DNA of 64,000 bases from Chromatiales bacterium (GTDB lineage: Bacteria; Pseudomonadota; Gammaproteobacteria; Chromatiales; Chromatiaceae), in NCBI GenBank assembly GCA_028284585.1, contig JANQRK010000075.1, positions 1 to 64,000 of the forward strand, read 5' to 3'. Under the pieces are notes generated by a model. The model was not told the origin of the DNA, ran no database searches, and worked only from the letters and a program-made list of their open reading frames with translations. Shown here piece by piece: positions 43,981 to 54,540 of the stretch. Both the position numbers and the translations under genes were made by a program. Within the stretch, counting starts at the first letter, position 1. Every line of letters starts with the position of its first letter.

Positions 43981-45276
43981 TCAGCCAGCCAGGCGCGGTG
44001 CGGGGAAGTAGCACAAAAATCGGCTGCCTTCCCCTAGCCGGCTTTTGATCTCCAAGCTCGCCCCATGTCTCTTCAAGACGTGCTTGACGATCGCCAGCCC
44101 CAACCCGGTACCGCCGCGCTCGCGCGAACGCCCTGCATCGACGCGGTAAAAGCGCTCGGTTAGGCGCGGGATATGCTCGGGGGCGACACCCTCCCCATCA
44201 TCGCTCACCTCGAGCAGACAGGTGTTGCCTCGATCCTCCCAGGTCAGGGTGATGAGTCCGTCGGCGGTAGTATGGTGGACCGCGTTGACCAACAGGTTAG
44301 TCACTGCGCTACGCAGCTGTTTCTCGTCACCCAGCACACGCCGCATCGAGCGAATGTCGCACACGATTTCGGCTACCTCCGAACCCAGGGTCCGACATTC
44401 ATCGGCAACCAGGTGCAGCATAGAACCGACGTCGACCTCCGCATCGCGCACCTCGGTCGAATCACTCTCCAAGCGGGCCAGAAGCAGCAGATCCTCGACG
44501 ATCTGGCGCATGCGCGCCGCCTGCTGGCCCATGAGCTCCAATGGCCGGCGCAGTCTTGGATCCTGCAAATTCTCGTCGGTCTGAACATTTTCGATGAAAC
44601 CGCTCAAGACCGTTAGCGGGGTTCGCAGCTCGTGCGAAACATTGGCAACAAAGTCCTTGCGTACTCGCTCAAGACGCAAGCGGTCACTGATGTCCTGCGC
44701 CAGCAACAGTGTCTGGCCCTCACCATAGGGGGCTAGCCGGACCTCGAGCTTGCAATCGTAGTTACCCGGAGCAACCGTTTGCAGCGCGGTGCTATGGTCA
44801 CCGCTGCGCAGAAAGGCACCGATCTCGGGATTGCGGAAGAAATTGGCCAGCGGTTGGCCAATGTCCTTGGCCGCCTGCAGCCCTAGCAATCTGTTTGCAG
44901 CCTCGTTGAACCAGCGTATTCGACCTTCCGAATCGAGCGCGACAGCGGCATCGGGCAGGGCCGAGGTCGACGCGGAGTATTCATTGAGTAAAGTCGTGAG
45001 GCGCCTCTCACGCTGTGCCTGATGTGCAGACACCCGGGCGATGCGCGAGTAAATGTCGCCCCAGAGACCGACATTGACGGGGATCTCTCCGGTCTTCTGA
45101 TCCCCTAGCCAGTTCGCAAGGCGCTGCAAGTTGAAGAGGTTGTAGGCCGTGTAGGCGAGTAATGCCAGTAGCAAGAGCAACGTGGCCTGCTGAAAGAGTG
45201 ATCCAACGGCCCAGGCAACGAGAACGATGAGACCGATTCGCCAGGCCTCTTGGACCCAACCGGACCTCGCGTTCAA
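43981..45276 (-). CDS. phoR: Phosphate regulon sensor histidine kinase
   Basis: PAS domain, H-box FVANVSHELRTPLTVLSGFIE, G-box GGTGLGLAIVKHVLKRHG; adjacent to phoB. Confidence 0.94.
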   Translation of the reverse strand: MNARSGWVQEAWRIGLIVLVAWAVGSLFQQATLLLLLALLAYTAYNLFNLQRLANWLGDQKTGEIPVNVGLWGDIYSRIARVSAHQAQRERRLTTLLNEYSASTSALPDAAVALDSEGRIRWFNEAANRLLGLQAAKDIGQPLANFFRNPEIGAFLRSGDHSTALQTVAPGNYDCKLEVRLAPYGEGQTLLLAQDISDRLRLERVRKDFVANVSHELRTPLTVLSGFIENVQTDENLQDPRLRRPLELMGQQAARMRQIVEDLLLLARLESDSTEVRDAEVDVGSMLHLVADECRTLGSEVAEIVCDIRSMRRVLGDEKQLRSAVTNLLVNAVHHTTADGLITLTWEDRGNTCLLEVSDDGEGVAPEHIPRLTERFYRVDAGRSRERGGTGLGLAIVKHVLKRHGASLEIKSRLGEGSRFLCYFPAPRLAG

Positions 45277-45974
45277 CTCGGCCTCACAGAAAACCTATAG
45301 CCGACACCACGCACTGTCTGTACCAGATTCTCCAGGGCATAGGGCTCGAGGGCCTTGCGCAAGCGCCGAATATGGACGTCGACCGTCCGTTCTTCGATGT
45401 AGACATTGCGGCCCCAAACCAAGTCAAGTAGCTGGGCCCGAGAATAGACGCGCTCCTGATGGGTTAGGAAAAAATGTAGCAGCTTAAATTCGGTCGGGCC
45501 AACCGACAACGGCTGATCGTCCGCCAGCACGCGATGTTGTACGAGATCCATCTCCAGTCGGTTTCCTACCCGGATCAGCTCGCTACTATCGCTACCGGCA
45601 CGCCGTAAAACGGCCTTGATGCGGGCCAGCAGTTCGCGAGTGGAAAAAGGTTTGGTGACATAGTCATCAACCCCGGCATCCAGGCCCTGAACCTTGAAAT
45701 TCTCTTCATCACGGGCCGTCAGCATGATCACCGGGATCTCGCACAATCGCTCGTCGCGCTTCAGCCATTTGGCGAACTCCAGGCCACTCATGCCGGGCAA
45801 CATCCAATCGAGCAGTATGAGTGCGGGATCATCATCGCTGACTAACCGCTGTGCCTCGCTGCCGCTGGCCGCCTCGAGCACCTGGTATCCCGCCCCGACG
45901 AGCGTTGCTGCCAACAGCTCGCGCACTGCAAGCTCGTCCTCGACCACCAAGATCGTTGTCATTGTCACCGTCAA
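45273..45974 (-). CDS. phoB: Phosphate regulon response regulator
   Basis: Receiver LILLDWMLPGMSGLE, winged helix RVYSRAQLLDLVWGRNVYIEERTVDVHIRRLRKAL. Confidence 0.96.
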   Translation of the reverse strand: MTVTMTTILVVEDELAVRELLAATLVGAGYQVLEAASGSEAQRLVSDDDPALILLDWMLPGMSGLEFAKWLKRDERLCEIPVIMLTARDEENFKVQGLDAGVDDYVTKPFSTRELLARIKAVLRRAGSDSSELIRVGNRLEMDLVQHRVLADDQPLSVGPTEFKLLHFFLTHQERVYSRAQLLDLVWGRNVYIEERTVDVHIRRLRKALEPYALENLVQTVRGVGYRFSVRPS

Positions 45975-46017
45975 GTCACCCGCGTCAGATCCAACCCCGG
46001 CGAATTACAGAGGGCTA

Positions 46018-46037
46018 TTGTGACAAAGACGTGACTG
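46018..46037 (-). promoter_or_regulatory. Candidate Pho box upstream of phoB
   Basis: Minus-strand CAGTCACGTCTTTGTCACAA: GTCAC direct repeats with 11-bp periodicity, ~44 bp upstream of the phoB start. Confidence 0.55.
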
Positions 46038-46046
46038 AATTAAGAA

Positions 46047-47009
46047 TCAGCGGAATTGAATCAGTCCCGAGATACCGATGACATGGGCAATACCCTCACC
46101 GATGGCGGCGCCAAACCGATGCGCCAGACGCTCGAAGGGATCGGCTTTGGCGGTGAAATCGACGATCTCCTCCTCACCGACGATCTCGCGGGCCACATAG
46201 CCTGTGCTGCCAATGCGATCTGCCAGGCCAAGGGTAATACCCTCCGCGCCGCTCCAGTAGAGACCATTGAACAGCTCCTGGTCCTCGCCCTTCAGACGGT
46301 CACCACGTCCGACCTTTACCGCATCGATGAAGGCCCCGTGCAGGTCGTCAAGCAAGCGTGCTGCATGCTCGCGGTCAAACTCGCTGAGTGGGCTGAAGGG
46401 ATCGAGGATGCCTTTATGGGTACCGGCGGTTAGCAGGCGGCGTTCGACACCCAGTTCGTCCATCGCATCGACGAATCCGAACCCATTCATCAACACACCG
46501 ATCGAGCCGATGATGCTCGACTCATTAACGAATATCTCGTCGGCCGCCGAGGCGACGAAGTAACCGCCCGAGGCGCAGATGTCGCTGACTACCGCATACA
46601 GCGGGATATCCGGGTACTTGGCCCGCAGGCGCAAAATTTCCTTGTGAATATCGCTGGATTGCACCGGCGAACCGCCAGGCGAGTTGATGCGCAAAACGAC
46701 TGCCCGGGTGCCCGCATCTTCAAATGCATTACGCAGGCCGGTAACCACGCTATCGGCCGACGCCTGACTGTCCTTGGCGATCACGCCATCCAGCTCGACC
46801 AGCGCGGTATGCGCCTTGGTGCCAATCGCCTGCCCAGACCAGTCCTTGGGCAACAGCAGCAACAGCACCACGAGCAAGTAGGCGAAGGTGAGCAACTTGA
46901 AAAAGATCCCCCAACGCCGCGCCCGCCGACGTTCGACCAAGGCATCGCCAGCTAATCTTTCCACCAAGTCTCTGTGCCAGTTACCGGTCGATTCCTCTTT
47001 GCCCATCAC
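46047..47009 (-). CDS. sppA: Signal peptide peptidase, S49 family
   Basis: VVLRINSPGGSPVQSSDIHKEI, DICASGGYFVASAADEIFVNESSIIGSIGV. Confidence 0.93.
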   Translation of the reverse strand: MMGKEESTGNWHRDLVERLAGDALVERRRARRWGIFFKLLTFAYLLVVLLLLLPKDWSGQAIGTKAHTALVELDGVIAKDSQASADSVVTGLRNAFEDAGTRAVVLRINSPGGSPVQSSDIHKEILRLRAKYPDIPLYAVVSDICASGGYFVASAADEIFVNESSIIGSIGVLMNGFGFVDAMDELGVERRLLTAGTHKGILDPFSPLSEFDREHAARLLDDLHGAFIDAVKVGRGDRLKGEDQELFNGLYWSGAEGITLGLADRIGSTGYVAREIVGEEEIVDFTAKADPFERLAHRFGAAIGEGIAHVIGISGLIQFR

Positions 47010-47012
47010 TGC

Positions 47013-47687
47013 TCAAACTCCTGCCTGCTGCTCTTGAAACGGCACGCTCAGCCAGCGCGCCAGCGTGGTCAGTTCATCGAAGCACGCCAAGGCGCCCGTA
47101 GCGAGCAACCGCTCGCGAGAGTGCACTCCGTGCGTCACGCCAACGGCATCCACCCGTGCGCTGTGCGCCATCTGCATGTCATACACAGTGTCCCCGATCA
47201 TCAGCGCCTCCGCAGCAGGGGTATTCAGATCGGTCAGAATCTCCTCGAGCATCTGAGGGTTTGGCTTGGAGAAGGTCTCATCCGCACAGCGGGTGGCACG
47301 AAATAGGTCGGTCAATCCGCTGTCGCTCAAGGATTTGTCCAGGCCGCGCCGACTTTTTCCGGTCGCTACCGCTAGAAGATAGCCTGCGGCGTGCAGATCG
47401 TGGATCAGTTGCTGGGCCTCTGCGAACATGTAGGCGGGCTCCAACCCCTCGCCCATCCAATGCGCCCGATAGCCTTCGATCAGGCGTTGCTCGGCGGCCT
47501 TGTCTGTGCCCGGAAACAACCGCTGCATCGCCTGCTGCAGGCCGAGGCCAATCACATCGCGAGCTACGCCTGCAGTGGGCACCGGGCACCCCGAATCGCG
47601 CGCTGCATGCTGCATGCAGGCGACTATCCGCGCCTCAGAGTCCATTAAAGTGCCGTCCCAGTCGAATACGATCAGTGAGTAGCGCAT
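47013..47687 (-). CDS. HAD-superfamily hydrolase (phosphoglycolate phosphatase-like)
   Basis: FDWDGTLMDSE, VATGKSRRGLD, KPNPQMLEEIL, MIGDTVYDMQMA. Confidence 0.9.
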   Translation of the reverse strand: MRYSLIVFDWDGTLMDSEARIVACMQHAARDSGCPVPTAGVARDVIGLGLQQAMQRLFPGTDKAAEQRLIEGYRAHWMGEGLEPAYMFAEAQQLIHDLHAAGYLLAVATGKSRRGLDKSLSDSGLTDLFRATRCADETFSKPNPQMLEEILTDLNTPAAEALMIGDTVYDMQMAHSARVDAVGVTHGVHSRERLLATGALACFDELTTLARWLSVPFQEQQAGV

Positions 47688-47689
47688 GT

Positions 47690-48625
47690 TTAGTTTAAGT
47701 CCTCGATCAACTTCTGTAGTAAGGCGTCCAAAGGGGCCTCAACCTTTACCCGGCTGCCGTCCGGCCATTTGAAGCGCAAGCTGGCGGCATGCAGGAACAG
47801 GCGTCGCAGTCCCAGCGCCCGAAATGGCCGATCCGCTGCCGCGTCACCGTATTTCGGATCGCCACAGATCGGATGGCCTTCCGTCGCGGCGTGCACCCGG
47901 ACCTGGTGGGTACGGCCGGTCTCCAGGGTCGCCTCCAGCAAGGTCGCTGCATGGAATCGCTGCGCGACCTGGAACCGAGTCCGCGATGGCTTACCGGACG
48001 GATCCACCCGAACAACCCGCTCGCCGCCCTGCAGTGTGTTCTTGCGCAACGGCCGATCACAGGTCCAGGCCCGAGACCGCACCCGCCCGTGTACCAACGC
48101 GAAATACCGCTTTTCGATTTGCCGCGCGCGCTGAAGTTCCTGCAGCTTGACCAGGGCACTGCGCCGTTTGGCCAGCAGCAGACAACCTGAGGTCTCGCGG
48201 TCGAGCCGATGTACCAGTTCCAGATACTTGGCCTCTGGGCGGGCCGCTCGCATGGCCTCGATCACGCCATACGAAAGCCCGCTGCCGCCATGTACCGCCA
48301 ACCCAGCCGGCTTATTCACAACGATTACTAAGTTATCCTCATAAATTATTGATTTATTTATTTTATGAATTACATAATCAGGCTGATTTGAGGCTGTTTT
48401 TGGTGCCTGCCGCAGGGGCGGAATGCGCACGACATCGCCGACTTGCAGTCGGTAGGCCGGCTTGCTGCGACCCTTGTTGACCCGTACCTCACCCTTGCGC
48501 AGGATCCGATAGACTAGGGTCCGAGGTACGCCTTTGAGGCGTCCGAGGAGAAAGTTGTCGAGGCGTTGACCATCGTGGTTTTCGTCGACAGTGACCCACT
48601 CGACACTTCCGATGCGCTCTGCCAT
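47690..48625 (-). CDS. rluC: 23S rRNA pseudouridine synthase
   Basis: S4 domain DGQRLDNFLLGRLKGVPRTLVYRILRKGEVRVNKGR; catalytic LVHRLDRETSGCLLLAK; divergent from rne. Confidence 0.93.
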   Translation of the reverse strand: MAERIGSVEWVTVDENHDGQRLDNFLLGRLKGVPRTLVYRILRKGEVRVNKGRSKPAYRLQVGDVVRIPPLRQAPKTASNQPDYVIHKINKSIIYEDNLVIVVNKPAGLAVHGGSGLSYGVIEAMRAARPEAKYLELVHRLDRETSGCLLLAKRRSALVKLQELQRARQIEKRYFALVHGRVRSRAWTCDRPLRKNTLQGGERVVRVDPSGKPSRTRFQVAQRFHAATLLEATLETGRTHQVRVHAATEGHPICGDPKYGDAAADRPFRALGLRRLFLHAASLRFKWPDGSRVKVEAPLDALLQKLIEDLN

Positions 48626-49079
48626 GTCAGGCTTCACCTCAGTAAAAAATGATGCATCTGTCTGATAATCTGATATCTTTTGCGGCACACATGGTGTCTG
48701 AGCGCGGGTAATACAGCGTACCGACAAGCCGACATCCTGACTAAGTTTTGTTGCCCTGGGAGGATCCCAGCGCAAATATCGACAAAGGTGCATGCGACGC
48801 CTTTGTCTCCACGTAGCCCCGCAGATCATGGTGAGCAAAATGCATCCGGAGCGCAGAAGTGGATGCTAACTGACCACATGCATCGCGGGCCAGAGTTTCG
48901 CGGCATGACCGCTTGGTGAACTTGGCTGCGACCGATTTTGAGTCCGCCAACCCTCACCACGGATGCCTAAATTGAATTTGTTCTCGTTCGGTTTCGGGGC
49001 CGGCAGCCAGCGCAGCGATCCAGCCCGCGCGGCGCACGCCCAGGGGCACTGAGGCGAGCGAGAAGACAGGGAATTTTGC

Positions 49080-51668
49080 ATGAAGCGAATGCTGATTAAC
49101 GCGACTCAGCCAGAAGAGTTGCGCGTCGCCATCGTAGATGGCCAAAAACTGTTCAACCTCGATATCGAATCTCCCGGCCGGGAGATGAAGAAGGCCAACA
49201 TCTACAAGGGCCGGATCACCCGCGTCGAACCCAGCCTTGAAGCCGCTTTTATCGATTACGGCGCGGAACGCCATGGCTTCCTGCCGATGAAGGAGATCGC
49301 CCGCGCCTATTTCAACGCGGCGGCGTTCGACAACGGCAAGCGCAACATCAACGACTTGCTGAAGGAGGGCCAGGAGCTCATCGTCCAGGTCGAGAAGGAG
49401 GAGCGCGGCAACAAGGGTGCCGCCCTGACCACCTTCCTCTCGCTGGCCGGGCGTTATCTCGTCCTGATGCCCAATAACCCTCGCGCAGGTGGGGTATCGC
49501 GGCGCATCGAGGGTCAAGACAGGTCCGAGCTGCGCGAGGCCATGAGCAACTTGGAGATCCCCGAGGGTATGGGGCTAATCGTGCGCACCGCCGGCGTAGG
49601 CAAGGTCTCCGAAGAACTGCAGTGGGACCTCGACTATCTGCTGCAGCTATGGCGGGCAATCGAGCAAAGCGCCGCCGAACGCAAGGCCCCGTTTTTGATC
49701 TACCAGGAAAGCAACGTCATCATCCGCTCCATACGCGACCATTTGCGCGCCGATATCGGCGAGATCGTGGTCGATCAGGCCGATACCCACGAACAGGCCC
49801 GTCAGTTCATTGAGCAGGTGATGCCAAAGTACCTGCGCAAGCTCCGGCTCTACGACGACGAGGTGCCGCTGTTTTCGCGCTACCAGATCGAATCCCAGAT
49901 CGAGTCGGCCTTCCGGCGCGAGCTGCGGCTGCCATCCGGTGGGTCTATCGTGATTGATCACACCGAGGCCTTGACCTCGATCGACATCAATTCGGCGCGC
50001 GCCACAAAGGGCTCGGATATCGAGGAAACCGCGCGCAACACCAACCTCGAGGCAGCCGAAGAGATTGCGCGCCAGCTCCGGCTGCGTGATCTCGGCGGAC
50101 TATTCGTTATCGACTTCATTGACATGACGCCCTCGCGTAATCAGCGCGAAGTCGAAAACCGACTGAAGGAGGCAATGAAAGAGGACCGCGCCAGAGTCCA
50201 AATCGGCCGCATATCCCGGTTCGGCTTGCTGGAGATGTCGCGCCAGCGATTGCGTCCCTCACTTGGCGAATCGGCGCATCAAGTCTGCCCGCGCTGCGAC
50301 GGACAGGGCCACATCCGCAGCGTGGATTCGCTCGCGCTGTCGGTCCTGCGGATTATCGAGGAGGAGGCACTGAAGGAGAACACCGGCCGGGTCTCTGCGC
50401 AACTCCCTATCGAGGTCGCTACCTATCTGCTCAATGAAAAGCGCCAGATGATCGCTGATATCGAGGCCAGGCACCAAGTTGCCATTGTCCTGATTCCGAA
50501 TCGGCAGCTCGAGACCCCAAAGTACGAAATCGAACGCGTTCGTCGCCAAGATACGCAGGAAGAAGACACGCGCAGCCATGAGCTGGAGAAGAGCTTCACG
50601 CCGGACAGCCAACCGCCCGTGGAGCGTGCGCCTACGCGCACTGAAAGACCCGCAGTTGAGAACATCGCGCCAACCTCGCCGGTGCCGCAGCGCCCTCAGT
50701 CGCAACATGTGTCGCCAGATCAAGCGATGCTGCCGGGCAGCAGCGAGAGCGGCTTTATCAAGCGACTGTTCAGTGGGCTATTCACTGGGCGCGAGGAAGC
50801 GGCCGCACCGACTGAGGAATCCGGCGCACCCAAACAAAGTGAGGGCGAATCATCGACGACCCCTTCGTCTGCCGGCTCGCGGCAGCGCCGCGGTGCCAAC
50901 AGTGAGCGCCGCTCCCAGCGCAGCAGCACAAAATCCGGCGAATCTCGTCAGGGACGCTCGAGTCGACGCGGCGGGCGATCCAGCCAGTCGGTCTCGAAAG
51001 CCGCTGGTCCGGCAACCGACAAGGGCGCCTCAGAATCCACCGATGACAACAAACCGAGCAAGGAGAAGGCGGCACAGGGTACGTCCCAATCCGATGCGGC
51101 CACTTCCGGCGAGGCTCCGGCAAAGCGCAGTTCCCGGCGCGGCCGGCGTGGTGGTCGCCGGCGACGCGGCGGTGGTGGCGACAAGACCCCAGCTGCCGAG
51201 CAATCGACGGGCTCCAGCGGCTCCCCCAACCAGGAACAATCCACGACGCCATCAAAGGACGTCAAACCGGCCAGCGAGCAACCTCAGGCTGACGAGTCCA
51301 CGACGGCATCGGCGCAACGCAGCCGCAGGCCCAGGCGGTCTGAACCCTCGTCCGCCGAGTCGTCCCAGGCGCGGCCAGTTGCCGAGGCATCCGACAAGGC
51401 ACTGGCCGACGCCCGTCCTCAATCCGCACCTGGGCCCAAAGCAGCGGCGCGCTCTTCAGAATCCGCGCCCGCCGCAGAAGCGAAACCCGCTCCCGTCGAG
51501 AGCAAACCCACGGCCCCAGCGCGCAATGCGGAGCAACCGCCGGGGCCTGTGTCGAGCGAGCCGCCACAGCCCTCCTCGATCGAGCGAGCGGTGTCCAGCA
51601 CGCCGCAGAAAAAAACCGCGGCCAAGCCAGCGCCGCCCCAGACCGAGGCCGATCCGGGTGAGAACTGA
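49080..51668 (+). CDS. rne: Ribonuclease E
   Basis: [31 protein letters not shown]1 domain, [32 protein letters not shown], disordered Arg/Ser-rich C-terminal half. Confidence 0.96.
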   Translation: MKRMLINATQPEELRVAIVDGQKLFNLDIESPGREMKKANIYKGRITRVEPSLEAAFIDYGAERHGFLPMKEIARAYFNAAAFDNGKRNINDLLKEGQELIVQVEKEERGNKGAALTTFLSLAGRYLVLMPNNPRAGGVSRRIEGQDRSELREAMSNLEIPEGMGLIVRTAGVGKVSEELQWDLDYLLQLWRAIEQSAAERKAPFLIYQESNVIIRSIRDHLRADIGEIVVDQADTHEQARQFIEQVMPKYLRKLRLYDDEVPLFSRYQIESQIESAFRRELRLPSGGSIVIDHTEALTSIDINSARATKGSDIEETARNTNLEAAEEIARQLRLRDLGGLFVIDFIDMTPSRNQREVENRLKEAMKEDRARVQIGRISRFGLLEMSRQRLRPSLGESAHQVCPRCDGQGHIRSVDSLALSVLRIIEEEALKENTGRVSAQLPIEVATYLLNEKRQMIADIEARHQVAIVLIPNRQLETPKYEIERVRRQDTQEEDTRSHELEKSFTPDSQPPVERAPTRTERPAVENIAPTSPVPQRPQSQHVSPDQAMLPGSSESGFIKRLFSGLFTGREEAAAPTEESGAPKQSEGESSTTPSSAGSRQRRGANSERRSQRSSTKSGESRQGRSSRRGGRSSQSVSKAAGPATDKGASESTDDNKPSKEKAAQGTSQSDAATSGEAPAKRSSRRGRRGGRRRRGGGGDKTPAAEQSTGSSGSPNQEQSTTPSKDVKPASEQPQADESTTASAQRSRRPRRSEPSSAESSQARPVAEASDKALADARPQSAPGPKAAARSSESAPAAEAKPAPVESKPTAPARNAEQPPGPVSSEPPQPSSIERAVSSTPQKKTAAKPAPPQTEADPGEN

Positions 51669-51700
51669 CGCTTGGTGACTGCGGAGAGGCCTCAGCTCGC

Positions 51701-51968
51701 CTAGTGGGCCAAGCGGATAATTCTGTAACGCTCAGAGCCACTGTGCGAGTGCGAATCAAGGCGCGTTTCGCAGGCAATGGCCGCACCCTTGGCAAGAAAC
51801 GCAACACAGAGTCGCGCTCGCACAGTGGCTCCCAAAGGGCCAGGGCACAAGCATCGTGGGCTGTGTTGCCGTTCTTGGAAAGGGCCTGCCATTCCCCGCG
51901 GACTGCGCCTTGCCCACAATGCTTGTGCCGTGGCTGAGCGTTACAGAATTATCCGCTTGGCCCACTAG
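51701..51968. mobile_element. Palindromic MITE-like element, family A, copy 3 (complete)
   Basis: CTAGTGGGCCAAGCGGATAATTCTGTAACGCTCAG with a perfect inverted copy at the other end; between convergent rne and the LMW-PTP gene. Confidence 0.92.
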
Positions 51969-52447
51969 CAGTGGCGTCGTCGGATGTCTTCGAGCAGACC
52001 CTGAGCTGCGGCCTCGATCAAGTCGAACGCACGTTCGAAACCAGCCGACCCGCCACTGTAGGGATCCGGGACCTCGCGGGTGCGCACATCCGGTGCGAAA
52101 TCCATGAACAACTGAATCTTTTCGCGATGCCGCTCGTCACACAGCTCGCCCAGATCCATAAAGTTTTCCTGGTCCATGACCAGCACATAGTCGAAGGCAT
52201 CGAGATCCTCTGCCGACACGCGTCGCGCCACCAAATCAGATAGATCTATGCCACGCTTAGATGCTGTGGCCTGGGCGCGATGGTCCACGCCACTGCCTTC
52301 ATGATAAGCGTGGGTACCTGCTGAATCGACCTCGATCAGGTGTGCCATATCCTCGCGTTCCGCCAGAGCACGAAACACGCCATGGGCAGTAGGCGATCGG
52401 CAAATATTGGCCGTACAAACGAAGAGTACGCGGGTCTGTTCTCTCAT
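51965..52447 (-). CDS. Low-molecular-weight protein-tyrosine-phosphatase
   Basis: VLFVCTANICRSPTAHGVFR, VMDQENFMDL, DPYSGG; TAG stop lies in the repeat's terminal CTAG. Confidence 0.95.
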   Translation of the reverse strand: MREQTRVLFVCTANICRSPTAHGVFRALAEREDMAHLIEVDSAGTHAYHEGSGVDHRAQATASKRGIDLSDLVARRVSAEDLDAFDYVLVMDQENFMDLGELCDERHREKIQLFMDFAPDVRTREVPDPYSGGSAGFERAFDLIEAAAQGLLEDIRRRHC

Positions 52448-52511
52448 TGTCGATTCGCCAGGAGATACCGGTTATCCACCGGAAAGTTTTCGAGGAATAT
52501 TCAGATCGAGC

Positions 52512-52542
52512 GCAGTGTCAACAACTGCCCTAGCAGTGTCAA
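52512..52542. promoter_or_regulatory. Direct repeat GCAGTGTCAA x2 upstream of the TIR-CHASE2 gene
   Basis: GCAGTGTCAA at 52512-52521 and 52533-52542, 21-bp spacing. Confidence 0.4.
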
Positions 52543-52752
52543 TCCTTACTCGAATCCAATACCCGTGTGGGTACGCGGAACTGCCCGAGGCCGCAGGAGT
52601 CGCGGCCTCTACCCACCGACGTGCCATGGCGGCTATGCTTGGTAAACGCAGTGACACGAAGCATGTGATGCTGCCGGCAGGTGCCAAATCTAGGAACCGG
52701 GTCTTTTCCGGTCTATGGATATTGGCACGAGGCAGCAACGGACGCAGGGGTC

Positions 52753-54540
52753 ATGGGCAATCGGCGCAAGCTGAAGTTGTTCATTAGTTATAGGCGTGCC
52801 GATGCAAGCGGCAGCGCCGGGCGGCTGTTCGATTGGTTGACACGCCAGTTTGGACGCCGCCGAATATTTTTAGACACCGACAAGATCGCCGCCGGGGACC
52901 GCTTTCCCGAGGTACTCGCACAACGCATAGCGAACGCCGATGTCGTGCTTGCTGTAATTGGCCCAGGGTGGTTGACGATCGCCAACCAAGACGGCCGACG
53001 TCTCGATCAGGTCGACGACTATGTCCGCATCGAGATTTCTAAGGCGTTGGAGAGCGGCAAGCGTGTCATTCCGGTGCTGGTCGGTGGCGCAGAGGTGCCC
53101 GACCGTGCGGCGTTGCCGCCGGCCCTGCAAGGGCTCGCCGATCGCCATGCGATGGTGCTGCGCGATGCCTTCTTCGAACAAGACTTCGATCTGTTGATAG
53201 ACGATCTGCTGGGCCGCCAACGCGGCTATGCCAGGACAGAACTGGACCGACTACAGCGTCTACTTCTGGCCATAAAGCTGTCTTCACTGCTGGTGCCCAG
53301 TCTGACGCTGCTGGCGGTACTCGGTCTCTGGCTGGGACTGCTCGACAAACTGGCACTTGGCACCGGGGTATCCAGCCACCTGCTCGCCCTGGCCAACGAG
53401 GTATCTCCGCCACCGAGCGACCCCGGTGTTATCTTGGTGGCGATCGACCCAGCCAGCGAGCAACAGCTGCAGCGACCGTTTGGTGGCTCTCCGGCTTGGC
53501 GTCTCGACCACGCCCGGCTGATCGACCGCGCTGCGGCCGCGGGGGCACGCGCGGTAGTGTTCGACCTGTTTTTCGAACAGCCCACCACGGCCGATGCAAG
53601 CCTAGCGGCCGCCGCATCGCGTGCCGGCGAATCACCGGCCAGGACCCGCGTGGTGTTCGGGGTGCGTGCCCTCACAGATGATCAGCCACGGCTGTTGCCG
53701 GTCCTGTACGAGGCCGCCGCGTGGGGCTCGCTATGTCTGCGCCGCCCGTTCGGACACCACAGCTATGCGGCACCACTCGCGGTGCTCGGTGACCGACGTC
53801 TGGGTCCCGCATCCAGGGCAGCCCACACCCCGGCCCTGGCATTGGCCGCTCTGGGCGGAAATTTGCAAGCTGTCGATTCAGCACGGCGCACTATCCTCAC
53901 TACCGACCCTGCAAACCAGGTTGGCGCGCCGCGCTTTTCGCAGATCAGACGCATCCGGGGTAGCTGGGGCAACTGCGCCACCCTCGCCGACGGCGATGAC
54001 GTGGCGATGCTGCTGATCCAACCGGCACCCGATGGCTATTGGGGGCAACCGGCGCGACGCATCTCCTATGCGGATGCCGTCCATGGCGATGGCCGATCCA
54101 CGCAAGCCCTGCGCGACCGTATCCTGCTGGTCGGAGTCACACTCCCTGGGCTGGACCAATATCCAGTGGTCAGCGGCTTTTTACGCCGCCAGTCATTCGG
54201 CGTTGAACTGCACGCCGATGCGATCGCGGCACTGCGCAACGGGCGCGAGATCGTGACGCCGTCAGTCGATCGCGGGGCTATCATTCTGCTGTTAATGGTT
54301 AGCACCGGGGCAAGCATTGGGTTTCTCACCGCGACCTGGGCGCGCGCCCGTCGGAGTTTTGCATTAGGCAGCCTTGCCCTGACCTACCTGCTGATCGCGC
54401 TCGGCCTAGCCAGCCAGGGGCTGCTGCTCAACTTGGTGTACGATGCCACGGCGTTCCTGGTTGCCTATGCAGTGTTACGCCGATTGCGGACTGGCGGCTT
54501 CACATCCAAGGCAAGCACTTTGACGGAGGCATGTGAATGA
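52753..54540 (+). CDS. TIR-CHASE2 membrane protein
   Basis: N-terminal TIR (KLFISYRRADASGSAGRLFDWL...DDYVRIEISKALESGKRVIPVLV), TM, CHASE2-like extracytoplasmic region (VILVAIDPASEQQL...ARLIDRAAAAGARAVVFDLFF), C-terminal TM segments. Confidence 0.85.
   Translation: MGNRRKLKLFISYRRADASGSAGRLFDWLTRQFGRRRIFLDTDKIAAGDRFPEVLAQRIANADVVLAVIGPGWLTIANQDGRRLDQVDDYVRIEISKALESGKRVIPVLVGGAEVPDRAALPPALQGLADRHAMVLRDAFFEQDFDLLIDDLLGRQRGYARTELDRLQRLLLAIKLSSLLVPSLTLLAVLGLWLGLLDKLALGTGVSSHLLALANEVSPPPSDPGVILVAIDPASEQQLQRPFGGSPAWRLDHARLIDRAAAAGARAVVFDLFFEQPTTADASLAAAASRAGESPARTRVVFGVRALTDDQPRLLPVLYEAAAWGSLCLRRPFGHHSYAAPLAVLGDRRLGPASRAAHTPALALAALGGNLQAVDSARRTILTTDPANQVGAPRFSQIRRIRGSWGNCATLADGDDVAMLLIQPAPDGYWGQPARRISYADAVHGDGRSTQALRDRILLVGVTLPGLDQYPVVSGFLRRQSFGVELHADAIAALRNGREIVTPSVDRGAIILLLMVSTGASIGFLTATWARARRSFALGSLALTYLLIALGLASQGLLLNLVYDATAFLVAYAVLRRLRTGGFTSKASTLTEACE

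Noticed and set aside
50578-51678. 366-aa Arg/Pro-rich ORF overlapping the rne C-terminus
   Set aside because: Alternative frame of the low-complexity RNase E tail; no independent signal.
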